Source: a virus. From it: DNA of 21,501 bases. How positions within the stretch are numbered: position 1 is the first letter of the stretch; every line of letters begins with the position of its first letter. This document shows, piece after piece, positions 4,958-12,691 of the stretch. A program made the translations under genes and the position numbers. The notes beneath the pieces were generated by a model. The model made no database searches. It worked only from the letters and a program-made list of their open reading frames with translations, and was not told where the DNA came from. The DNA is taken from the IMG/VR virus record IMGVR_UViG_3300001589_000237, positions 1-21,501 of that record, one strand, 5' to 3'.

Positions 4958-5266
4958 ATGATTAATATAACAGACGAAGCATTAAATCATATAGAGAGTA
5001 TTGCTAAAGATAACAATAAAAAATTTGTTCGTCTCGACCTTAAAGGTGGCGGATGTGCTGGATTTGAATACGCATGGTCTTTCGAAGACGAAGAACAACG
5101 CAACGATATGATTGTCAAAGACGTTCTATTGATTGATAGAATGCATGAATTGTATTTGTTAGGAATGGAATTAGACTTTAAAAAAGATATTTTTGGATCA
5201 CAATTCGAGTTTAACAATCCCAATGCGAAATCTTCTTGTGGCTGTGGCACCTCCTTTTCGTTATAA
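4958..5266 (+). CDS. A-type Fe-S cluster carrier (IscA/HesB-like)
   Basis: 102 aa from ATG 4958, chosen because GGAGG at 4948-4952 is well spaced. A longer in-frame start (4925) lies inside the PAAR gene and lacks such a site. It has the three conserved cysteines of A-type carriers: Cys33 in LKGGGCAGFEY and Cys94/Cys96 in KSSCGCGTSF near the C-terminus. The helix/strand layout and length match (E. coli IscA is 107 aa, C35/C99/C101). These proteins bind [2Fe-2S] clusters or iron and deliver them to apoproteins in the cytoplasm. Here it lies directly between the spike tip and the next baseplate genes, so it is expressed late. It may serve the nearby iron enzyme, mature a metal site in the tail tip, or act in host metabolism. 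Confidence 0.9.
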   Translation: MINITDEALNHIESIAKDNNKKFVRLDLKGGGCAGFEYAWSFEDEEQRNDMIVKDVLLIDRMHELYLLGMELDFKKDIFGSQFEFNNPNAKSSCGCGTSFSL

Positions 5267-5269
5267 ATA
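5262..5269 (+). promoter_or_regulatory. Late promoter overlapping a stop codon
   Basis: TATAAATA containing the TAA stop (5264-5266) of the IscA-like gene. The next ATG (5275) follows after exactly 5 nt, identical to the layout at 3428. AAGGG (5267-5271) lies between but is too close to the ATG to be a normal SD and would fall at or before the transcript start. Confidence 0.75.
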
Positions 5270-5274
5270 AGGGT

Positions 5275-5388
5275 ATGACTACATTATTGTTCATAGGTTT
5301 AATTATATACTTTGCGTATGCTATTCACAAATGGACAGATAGAGTAAGTGACTCTTTAAATCCATATAATTTCTTCCCCAAAAAATAA
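5275..5388 (+). CDS. 37-aa single-span membrane protein
   Basis: ATG 5275 to TAA 5386-5388. Residues 3-17 (TLLFIGLIIYFAYAI) form one transmembrane helix, followed by a polar tail (HKWTDRVSDSL) and a C-terminal PYNFFPKK. It has its own T4-type late promoter ending 5 nt before the ATG, which argues that it is a real gene despite its size. Late small membrane proteins in phages include holin-like or accessory lysis proteins and lysis inhibitors. Nothing in the sequence decides between these, and one span with a charged tail is also compatible with a minor virion component. Confidence 0.65.
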   Translation: MTTLLFIGLIIYFAYAIHKWTDRVSDSLNPYNFFPKK

Positions 5389-5405
5389 CAACCCTGTTCT
5401 CCTCT

Positions 5406-5413
5406 TATAAATA
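5406..5413 (+). promoter_or_regulatory. Late promoter of the gp25-gp6-gp7 unit
   Basis: TATAAATA at 5406-5413, 20 nt before ATG 5434, with SD TAGGAG at 5422-5427. This promoter has a normal leader, unlike those at 3428 and 5262. No other TATAAATA was found before 12649, so it probably drives four genes over more than 7 kb. Confidence 0.8.
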
Positions 5414-5433
5414 AAAGATAGTAGGAGTTTTCA

Positions 5434-5880
5434 ATGGCACACAACACAGGTACAGCAGGTACGGATGCACAAGCAACCAACAAATCCTCTCGTAGTACCA
5501 AACAATATAAAGACCTTGATCTATTCTTTGGTAGAGATACTATGGGAAATGATGTTAATAAGGTCGAAGATATACAGGCAGTCAAACGATCTGTAAGAAA
5601 TTTAGTGTTATTGAATCAATATGAAAAACCTTTTCAACCAGAAATCTTTTCTGGTGTAAGGGAAATGTTATTTGAAAATATGACACCAATCGCTGCGGTT
5701 ATTATCGCAAGAAAGATTGAAGATGTCATAAACAATTTTGAGCCAAGAGCAAGATTAAATTCTGTACGATGTTATCCGAATTATAACAGTAATGCATATG
5801 ATGTTTCTGTTAGTTTTTATGTAGTAAACACACCAACTGAATTAGTTGAGTTAGATGTAATGTTAGAAAGATTAAGATAA
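5434..5880 (+). CDS. 25: Baseplate wedge protein gp25
   Basis: 148 aa with the GPW/gp25 (PF04965) pattern: DLDLFFGRDTMGNDVNKVED, then AVKRSVRNLVLLNQYEKPF, EIFSGVREMLFENMTP and a C-terminal beta segment (YDVSVSFYVVNTPTELVELD). T4 gp25 is 132 aa; the extra residues are a polar N-terminal extension (residues 1-25, Ala/Thr/Ser/Lys-rich). The protein attaches the first sheath ring to the wedge and has a lysozyme-like fold that is not thought to be an active enzyme in the T4 baseplate. It is followed after 1 nt by gp6, its partner in the wedge core. Confidence 0.92.
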   Translation: MAHNTGTAGTDAQATNKSSRSTKQYKDLDLFFGRDTMGNDVNKVEDIQAVKRSVRNLVLLNQYEKPFQPEIFSGVREMLFENMTPIAAVIIARKIEDVINNFEPRARLNSVRCYPNYNSNAYDVSVSFYVVNTPTELVELDVMLERLR

Positions 5881-5881
5881 T

Positions 5882-7810
5882 ATGGCAACAACTGTAAATA
5901 AAAAAAAATTAAAAGTAACAGAATTAGATTTTGATGCAATCAAAGATAACTTAAAGATATTTCTTAAAGCTCAAGATGAGTTTAAAGATTATGATTTTGA
6001 TGGTTCAGGTTTTAGTATCTTATTAGATTCTTTAGCATACAACACTCACTATCTAGGATACAATGCTAACATGTTGGCAAACGAAATGTTTCTTGATAGT
6101 GCATCATTAAGATCATCAATTGTTTCACACGCAAAACAATTAGGATACGAAGTAACATCAGCAAGAGCTGCGATGGCAACTATAAGTGCATCAATCATTA
6201 CAACCGCGGCAACAATCACAATGCCTGCAGGTACAAAATTTAGTACAACCTTAGAAGGTACAACATATAACTTTGTAACAGTTAACGATATCGTAAAAAA
6301 TAAATTTGGTAATTCAGTTAACTTTGATTCAATAAATGTTTATGAAGGTACATATATTGAAACAAGATATACTGCTGACAAATCTGATTTAGAACAAAGA
6401 TTTTTATTAAGAGATAACAGATCAGACACTTCTACTCTTACTGTTAAAATACTTAATTCAGCAACCGATAGTACATCAACAACTTATACTAAAGCAACCG
6501 ACATTACACAACTAAGCTCAACATCAACTGTTTACTTTTTACAAGAAGTAGAAGGTGGAAAGTTCGAAGTTTATTTTGGTGATGGTGTTGTTTCAAAAGC
6601 AATCGAAGACGGCAACATAGTTTCATTAACTTATGTTGTAACTAATAAATCAGAAGCGAATGGGGCTGCCCTTTTCACACCACCATCATCAATCGCTGGA
6701 GAATCTAACATTGGTGTTTCTACAATCATGAGATCAACTGGTGGAGCAGAACCAGAAAGTTTATCATCAATTAAATTATCTGCACCTTTAAATTATGCAG
6801 CTCAAGGAAGATGTGTTACAACTTCTGATTACGAAACATATGTAAAAAAATTATTTGCAAATACACAAGCAGTTAATGTGTTTGGTGGAGAAGACGGATC
6901 ATTCAATCCGTCAACAGGTGTATCATCAACACCTGAATATGGTAAAGTGTTTATCTCTGTTAAATCAACAACAGGTGCAAACTTAACCACAACTCAAAAA
7001 GCACAACTAGTAAATGATTTAAAACCTTTTACTGTGGCATCTATTACACCAGAGATTGTTGACCCCGAAACAACTTACATAAGATTAGCATCAACGGTTA
7101 AGTTTGATTCAAACTCAACAACATTTGCAGCTGCAGATATTCAATCTTCTGTAACAACATCATTAACAAATTTCAATAGAGATAATTTATTATCATTTAA
7201 TTCTCAATACAGAGCTTCTGAAGTTTCTAGATTAATTGATAATACAGATACATCAATATTAAATAATACAACTTCAGTAAAACTTTCTAAGTTCCTTACA
7301 CCAACAACAGGTTCAACTGTTTCATATAATGTATCTTTTAACAATGCATTACTACACCCCGAAAATGGTTACCTTTCATCAACAGGTGGAATATTAACAT
7401 CGACAGGATTTAAAGTTGGAACAGATACAACTTCAGAATTTTTCTTTGATGATGATGGTGAGGGAAACTTGAGAAGATATTCTTTAGTAGGAACAACAAG
7501 ATCATATGCAGACTTACAAGCAGGATCAATAGATTATTCTTCTGGTGTTATAAAAATTAATAATATTAACATCACTTCAATTTCAAATGTTGATGATGCT
7601 ACATCTTTACAAATAAGAATAGTTGTTTCGCCAAGTTCAAATGATATTGTTCCTGTAAGAAACCAAATCTTAGAAATAGATTTTGCTAACTCAACGATAA
7701 CTGCTTCAGCAGATACCCAAAGTTCGTCTGGTAGTTCTATCTCTACTTCTGGTAGTGGAACATCAACTACAACAACTGTATCTACTTCTGGTGGTTCTTC
7801 AAGCTACTAG
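5882..7810 (+). CDS. 6: Baseplate wedge protein gp6
   Basis: 642 aa, close to T4 gp6 (660 aa). The N-terminal domain is characteristic: LDFDAIKDNLKIFLKAQDEF, then SGFSILLDSLAYNTHYLGYN and ANEMFLDSASLRSSIVSHAK (residues about 15-85). The central part has the baseplate-J-like section (VYFGDGVVSKAIEDGNIVSL; YAAQGRCVTTSDYETYVKKL, about residues 300-325). gp6 dimers form the continuous inner ring joining six wedges. The last 40 or so residues are an unusual Ser/Thr/Gly low-complexity tail (SSGSSISTSGSGTSTTTTV). Gene order gp25-gp6-gp7-like-gp8 fits marine T4-like phages. Confidence 0.92.
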   Translation: MATTVNKKKLKVTELDFDAIKDNLKIFLKAQDEFKDYDFDGSGFSILLDSLAYNTHYLGYNANMLANEMFLDSASLRSSIVSHAKQLGYEVTSARAAMATISASIITTAATITMPAGTKFSTTLEGTTYNFVTVNDIVKNKFGNSVNFDSINVYEGTYIETRYTADKSDLEQRFLLRDNRSDTSTLTVKILNSATDSTSTTYTKATDITQLSSTSTVYFLQEVEGGKFEVYFGDGVVSKAIEDGNIVSLTYVVTNKSEANGAALFTPPSSIAGESNIGVSTIMRSTGGAEPESLSSIKLSAPLNYAAQGRCVTTSDYETYVKKLFANTQAVNVFGGEDGSFNPSTGVSSTPEYGKVFISVKSTTGANLTTTQKAQLVNDLKPFTVASITPEIVDPETTYIRLASTVKFDSNSTTFAAADIQSSVTTSLTNFNRDNLLSFNSQYRASEVSRLIDNTDTSILNNTTSVKLSKFLTPTTGSTVSYNVSFNNALLHPENGYLSSTGGILTSTGFKVGTDTTSEFFFDDDGEGNLRRYSLVGTTRSYADLQAGSIDYSSGVIKINNINITSISNVDDATSLQIRIVVSPSSNDIVPVRNQILEIDFANSTITASADTQSSSGSSISTSGSGTSTTTTVSTSGGSSSY

Positions 7811-7821
7811 AATGAGATATA

Positions 7822-10800
7822 ATGACAACTAAAATAACTACAAAACTTTCGCCGTTAGTACCAAATCAATTACCTGATTTTGTACAATCAGATCATCAGC
7901 TCTTTTCTAATTTTGTACAAGACTTTTATAAGTTTTTAGAATCTGCAAAGATAACTTATTCTGCAACTACAAACTATCTAGTACAAGAACCAGAAACAAA
8001 AGCATATGTGCTTTCAGAAAATGGTATACTAGGTGCAGCTGTTGATAGATTAGTTCTTGAAGATAGTATAGAATTTTTAGATGGCGAAACTATTGTTGGT
8101 CAAACATCTGGTGCAAAGTCAACGGTTATTGTAGAAGACGTTAGAAATACATCATTGTACATTACTTCAAACATGAGATTTGAAATTAATGAAGTTGTTA
8201 AAGGTTCAACATCTGGTGCAGAAGCAAAGTTATTAACATACAAAGGAAACCCCGTACAAAATATTCAACAACTATTAGAGTATGCTGATGTTGATAATAC
8301 ATTAAACGAATACTTTGATCAGTTTAGAGAAGCATTTTTAAAAGTTATTCCAAACTCACTAGCCTCAGAAGTATCTAAAAGAGATTTAATTAAATCTATT
8401 AAAGATTTATATTCAGCAAAAGGTACAAGTGAAGGTCATAAATTATTCATGCGTTTATTACTTAATGAAAACGCAAACGTAATATATCCAAATGAAAACA
8501 TGATGAGAGTATCAGGTGGTCAATGGAAACAAAAAATAAAAGTAAGATGTTTATCTTTAGGTCTTGGTTCATCTTCTGAAATACTTAATCAAATTATTAC
8601 AGGAAAAACTTCAGGTGCAACTGCAACTGTCGATGCAGCTGCAACATTTCAACAAGGAATAAATTCAGTATCAGAATTAGAATTAGAAAATATATCAGGT
8701 ACCTTTATTACAGGTGAAACCATAGAAGCGTTATCAACTGCTACTGATACAATAATTACATTTCAACTTAAATCTGTCGTTACAGGAACATCTTTATCTA
8801 ACGCAGGTTTGCTACACTCACTATCTGAAGCTGGAGTAATTGATTCAGATAAAGGAAACGGATTTGCTGACGTTCTTATTAATACAGTTAAAGAGGGATC
8901 AATTAGTGATGTTCATATTCAAGCTGTTGGTAGTGGATACGAAGTAGGAGATAAAGTTTTATTTTCTGGCGGAAGTGGTATAACTTCAGCTGAAGGTATT
9001 ATATCTGCTGTTGGTGGATCGTTTTTATTAGAAGACGGAACAGGTAACATAACAAGAGAAGTAGGAACAGTTACTTCAATGGTACCTTTTACAATAGCGA
9101 TAGAAAAAAGAGAAGTTGGTGACGGACCATATTATGTAAATGCAACTGCTGAATATAAACAACTAGGTGCTGGACTTACAGGATACTTTTATCCTTTATA
9201 TTTAACACAGGCAGCTGCTGGTGGAGTAGATGCTTCTCATGCACATTCATTTTTAGATTTTCCTGGCATAACTTTTTACATGCCAGCTACAGAATTAAAT
9301 CACGGCAAGACAGATTTACCAACGTCACATAATTATACATCTTGGCCAATTCCACCAGAAGATAATATATTGTTAGAAAGAACAGATAGCACAAATGCAA
9401 ATTCTGGTGATAAGATTGAAACAAATGAAAGACAAGAATCATTAGACTCTTATGGTAATGATAATGATATTCTTATATTAGAAGAGGGAACATTCGCTAC
9501 ACTTGAAGAAGCATCATCAATCAATAGAATATTTTTAAATAATTTTGGAACAGGCTATACTTCATTACCAAGCATCACAATAGAAACAGATGACGGAACA
9601 GGTGGTAGTCTTCTTTCATTAACAAATAATATTGGTGCAATTGAATCTTTAAAAGTAAATGATAGTGGATTTCTTTATGATGCTGATGACATACCTGACA
9701 TGGAGTTTCAAGCTCACTTTGTTTTGAAAGATGTTACAGGAAACTTCCTAGCAGGAAATACTCTTACTACACATACAGGTGTTGTAAAAGGTTATAATGC
9801 ATCTACACAACAATTAGATGTAACAATAGATTCACATATTCATCCATTAATGGAACAAGCTGCTGATATACCTCTTAGTTTTATTTTAGAAGATCAAGAC
9901 TCTACATTAAACGAAAGCAATCTTTTAATGGAAGATACACAGCTTGTCGATATGTTAAGTACGGACAATATTGCTTTGAATGGTACAAGTGTCACTCAAG
10001 CTCCTATTAGATTTGTACAAACAGATGTTAGAGTAAAAACAGACGATGCTGGATTAACTTACTATTATGTTATAGATAGTGTTAAACAAAGAAATTTAAT
10101 TTTACAACAAGGGTGGACATATAAATTTGATTTATCTGACTCATCATTGTATAATGAAATATCAACAAGAAATCATCCATTCCTTTTTAGTACAACACCA
10201 GACGGAACACACGGTCTTGGTGTAGAATATACAACTGGTGTTACTAAGTCACCTATTACAATTCAGACAGGAACAGAAGGTGCGTTTATTCAAATTACAG
10301 TAGCTGCAAATGCTGGAACACTTTACTATTATAATTCAAACTATGCTGATGCAGGTGGAAAAATTACTACTCAAGTTCCTAAAGATATTATTAATGACAT
10401 AGGTGATGAAATTATTATGAATGGTTCTGGTGTTAATAAATTTAAAATGTTAATAGAAACACCATTCGGTGAAAACCCATTACTAGGTATTGCTTACGAA
10501 GACAACTCTGGTACAGTCACTTTAGAATCTTCTAACATTAGTGTTATACAAGATGAAAATAATAAGATTGTATTAGACGGATTAATTGATATTGGTACTG
10601 CATTTGTATTAAATGAATCTTCTGGCGAAGCAATCAAAACTCAAGACCATGGTAATAAATTGTTAATTGAAGATGGCGGTGAGATTTTATCAGAATCAGA
10701 TGACGATGTAGCAATTGGTGGAGATAATATTGTACTAGATGGTACAGATAGTTCAGCTAACAATACTGGTAGTGAATTAATAATGGAACAAGGTACAGAT

Positions 10801-11466
10801 TTTTCTGGCAACGATGTTGTTATCACAGATTCAAGTGGCGCAAGTGGAACAATAATATTATCTGACATAGCAACTGGTGCTATTAATGTTGGCGTTACTC
10901 AAACAACCGAAGGTGCTTATTCAAACATTAGTTCATTAATTGATGAAGACTTAATTCGTATTCAAGACTCTTACTACTATCAACAATTCTCATACGAAGT
11001 ACAAGTCGGTCAATCGACAGCATCATATTTAAATGAATTAAAAAGAGCAGTTCACCCTGCTGGATTTGCACCTTTTGGTAAAGTTAGTATTGCAACATTC
11101 TTATCTGCAGCTATTGGTACTGCTGGAAGTTCACTACAAGATCAACCTGATAGCGTAGCAACATTCTCACCAATACTTGCATCTACATTACAATTAGTAT
11201 TTGATGAAACAATTAGACGAAGACATTATGTTCCAAGAGTTACAGCAAGAATAGGAACAAGAGATCAAGCACTTGTTATGGATGGTACTAACGGATCATC
11301 AGCAGATGCTGGAGATAATTTATTATTTGAAGCAGGAACATATACAAACATTGGTGGACTTGGTGGATTTATAATGACAGAAGATTCACATAGACCTGGT
11401 AACCAAGAATTAGTATTTGTACCTCAATATAAAATATCTGTTCAATCTAAAGCGAGGGCAAGATAA
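7822..11466 (+). CDS. 7: Giant baseplate wedge protein, gp7-like with large insertion
   Basis: 1214 aa. N-terminal residues 1-235 resemble the C-terminal domain of T4 gp7 as I recall it: LPDFVQSDHQLFSNFVQDFY, then DLYSAKGTSEGHKLFMRLLL (about 194-215; compare YSTKGIEASYKFLFKVL in T4). A second match, ELKRAVHPAGFAPFGKV (about 1072-1088), corresponds to the T4 VHPVGF segment. In T4 these two lie roughly 150 residues apart; here about 850 separate them, filled by beta-rich repeat modules. These include three TSGA-type hairpins (near residues 91, 127 and 260) and several IVLDGTD-type repeats (near 969 and 1150). Residues near 440-490 are Tyr/His/Pro rich. gp7 spans the wedge and anchors gp8/gp10-type proteins. 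The position between gp6 and gp8 supports the call; the symbol rests on remembered homology. Confidence 0.75.
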   Translation: MTTKITTKLSPLVPNQLPDFVQSDHQLFSNFVQDFYKFLESAKITYSATTNYLVQEPETKAYVLSENGILGAAVDRLVLEDSIEFLDGETIVGQTSGAKSTVIVEDVRNTSLYITSNMRFEINEVVKGSTSGAEAKLLTYKGNPVQNIQQLLEYADVDNTLNEYFDQFREAFLKVIPNSLASEVSKRDLIKSIKDLYSAKGTSEGHKLFMRLLLNENANVIYPNENMMRVSGGQWKQKIKVRCLSLGLGSSSEILNQIITGKTSGATATVDAAATFQQGINSVSELELENISGTFITGETIEALSTATDTIITFQLKSVVTGTSLSNAGLLHSLSEAGVIDSDKGNGFADVLINTVKEGSISDVHIQAVGSGYEVGDKVLFSGGSGITSAEGIISAVGGSFLLEDGTGNITREVGTVTSMVPFTIAIEKREVGDGPYYVNATAEYKQLGAGLTGYFYPLYLTQAAAGGVDASHAHSFLDFPGITFYMPATELNHGKTDLPTSHNYTSWPIPPEDNILLERTDSTNANSGDKIETNERQESLDSYGNDNDILILEEGTFATLEEASSINRIFLNNFGTGYTSLPSITIETDDGTGGSLLSLTNNIGAIESLKVNDSGFLYDADDIPDMEFQAHFVLKDVTGNFLAGNTLTTHTGVVKGYNASTQQLDVTIDSHIHPLMEQAADIPLSFILEDQDSTLNESNLLMEDTQLVDMLSTDNIALNGTSVTQAPIRFVQTDVRVKTDDAGLTYYYVIDSVKQRNLILQQGWTYKFDLSDSSLYNEISTRNHPFLFSTTPDGTHGLGVEYTTGVTKSPITIQTGTEGAFIQITVAANAGTLYYYNSNYADAGGKITTQVPKDIINDIGDEIIMNGSGVNKFKMLIETPFGENPLLGIAYEDNSGTVTLESSNISVIQDENNKIVLDGLIDIGTAFVLNESSGEAIKTQDHGNKLLIEDGGEILSESDDDVAIGGDNIVLDGTDSSANNTGSELIMEQGTDFSGNDVVITDSSGASGTIILSDIATGAINVGVTQTTEGAYSNISSLIDEDLIRIQDSYYYQQFSYEVQVGQSTASYLNELKRAVHPAGFAPFGKVSIATFLSAAIGTAGSSLQDQPDSVATFSPILASTLQLVFDETIRRRHYVPRVTARIGTRDQALVMDGTNGSSADAGDNLLFEAGTYTNIGGLGGFIMTEDSHRPGNQELVFVPQYKISVQSKARAR

Positions 11467-12641
11467 TGGCTGCACAAAATTTTTTATTGAATATTGCTAG
11501 AAGAGGATTTGGTAATCCTGGCACAAATGGTATTCAATTAGAAAACAGCGATGTTAATGATATTGTATTAGACGGAACTGATGGGTCATCCTCAAATGCT
11601 GGGGAAAATCTTATTACAGAAGATGTTTTAAATAATGCACAAATAGTTGACGAGGGTATAGAAGAAAGAGGAACAATTCGTTTAGACGGTATTGAACCAT
11701 TACCAGCAAATTCATTTATTGTACAAGAACAATTGCCAAACGATAATATTATTTTAGAAACAGGATATAACTTTCTAACAGAAAATTCTATTGTAACTTT
11801 TGAATCATTTCAAGTTACAAATGTAGGCGAAAAACTTTTACAAGATAATGCTCTTAATGCAGACACGACTCCATTATCTGAATATGCACCAATAAGATTT
11901 TTTGATATATTAAGACCATCTAAAATATTAACTGAACAACCTTTAGAGTTAATGGTCAATGGAAAACTAACACCAAAAATTATAACGGAACGAGATAGTG
12001 TAACACCATTACAACTAGAAGATGATGAAACGTTTATTACATTAGAAGATGCTTCTCACAATGAAGCGGATGATCCTTTTAGATCATTACGATCTGGTCA
12101 AGGAGATATTGATTCAGGGTTTGATCATGAAGCAGGTCTATCAGTAGAAGGTGGTGGATTTATAATTTTAAATGCTACTGCTGATGGAGCGATTGATGCT
12201 AATTCCAATCTTCTTTCAGAAGATAGTTTTAGATTTGCCCAAGAAGAAAACGGAAGTTTAGTACAAGAAGACTATGATGTATCATCTACTCTTGGTGTTA
12301 TGTTACTAGAAGACAGTATTACAGAAAAAAGAATAAGACAAGAACGATCACTTGAACCAGAAGAGATTGATGCCGTACTATTAGAGAGTGCTGGCCCTGG
12401 TGATAAGTTTTATTTAACAGACGAATCAGATAATAGATTTATTCATGAAATAGATTTTAAAGATATTGATTTAATTATATCAAATATATTATTAGAAGAA
12501 TCAACAGTTATTGGGAATAGAGGACAAATACCTGTCGAGAATTACTCAATCGGGGTTGATCAAGACAGACCACTACAAATAATAGCGAAAGGACAACAAC
12601 CAATCGTACAAGGATCATACATTTCTACTAACCAATCTTAA
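11466..12641 (+). CDS. Acidic repeat-containing baseplate-associated protein, 391 aa
   Basis: Starts on TAATG with the gp7-like gene, so the two are co-translated. Strongly acidic, predicted beta-rich, with repeated short units ending in LxxE: NDIVLDGTDGSSSNAGENL (about residue 31), DNIILETGYNFLTENSIV, ITERDSVTPLQLEDDETFIT, NLLSEDSFRFAQEENGSLVQ, VMLLEDSITEKRI. The same repeat type occurs in the flanking gp7-like protein and the 2111-aa protein. No T4 counterpart lies between gp7 and gp8, and no family is recognised. Position and shared repeats suggest a decoration or linker of the wedge; this is inference. Confidence 0.8.
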   Translation: MAAQNFLLNIARRGFGNPGTNGIQLENSDVNDIVLDGTDGSSSNAGENLITEDVLNNAQIVDEGIEERGTIRLDGIEPLPANSFIVQEQLPNDNIILETGYNFLTENSIVTFESFQVTNVGEKLLQDNALNADTTPLSEYAPIRFFDILRPSKILTEQPLELMVNGKLTPKIITERDSVTPLQLEDDETFITLEDASHNEADDPFRSLRSGQGDIDSGFDHEAGLSVEGGGFIILNATADGAIDANSNLLSEDSFRFAQEENGSLVQEDYDVSSTLGVMLLEDSITEKRIRQERSLEPEEIDAVLLESAGPGDKFYLTDESDNRFIHEIDFKDIDLIISNILLEESTVIGNRGQIPVENYSIGVDQDRPLQIIAKGQQPIVQGSYISTNQS

Positions 12642-12648
12642 AGAAGTG

Positions 12649-12668
12649 TATAAATAATTGTATAAATA
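12649..12668 (+). promoter_or_regulatory. Tandem T4-type late promoter
   Basis: TATAAATA at 12649-12656 and 12661-12668, again starting 12 bp apart (TATAAATAATTGTATAAATA). It is followed by TACTAAAGGAAACAC (SD at 12675-12680), nearly the same leader as behind the 1983 promoter. It drives gp8 and the three genes after it. Confidence 0.87.
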
Positions 12669-12691
12669 AGTACTAAAGGAAACACAAAGTC

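Noticed and set aside
5325-5585. Reverse-strand ORF of 86 codons, and similar antisense ORFs within gp5, gp7-like, the 2111-aa and fibre-like genes
   Set aside because: They lie opposite genes with clear family features, have no ribosome binding sites or promoters of their own, and show biased composition typical of antisense shadows.
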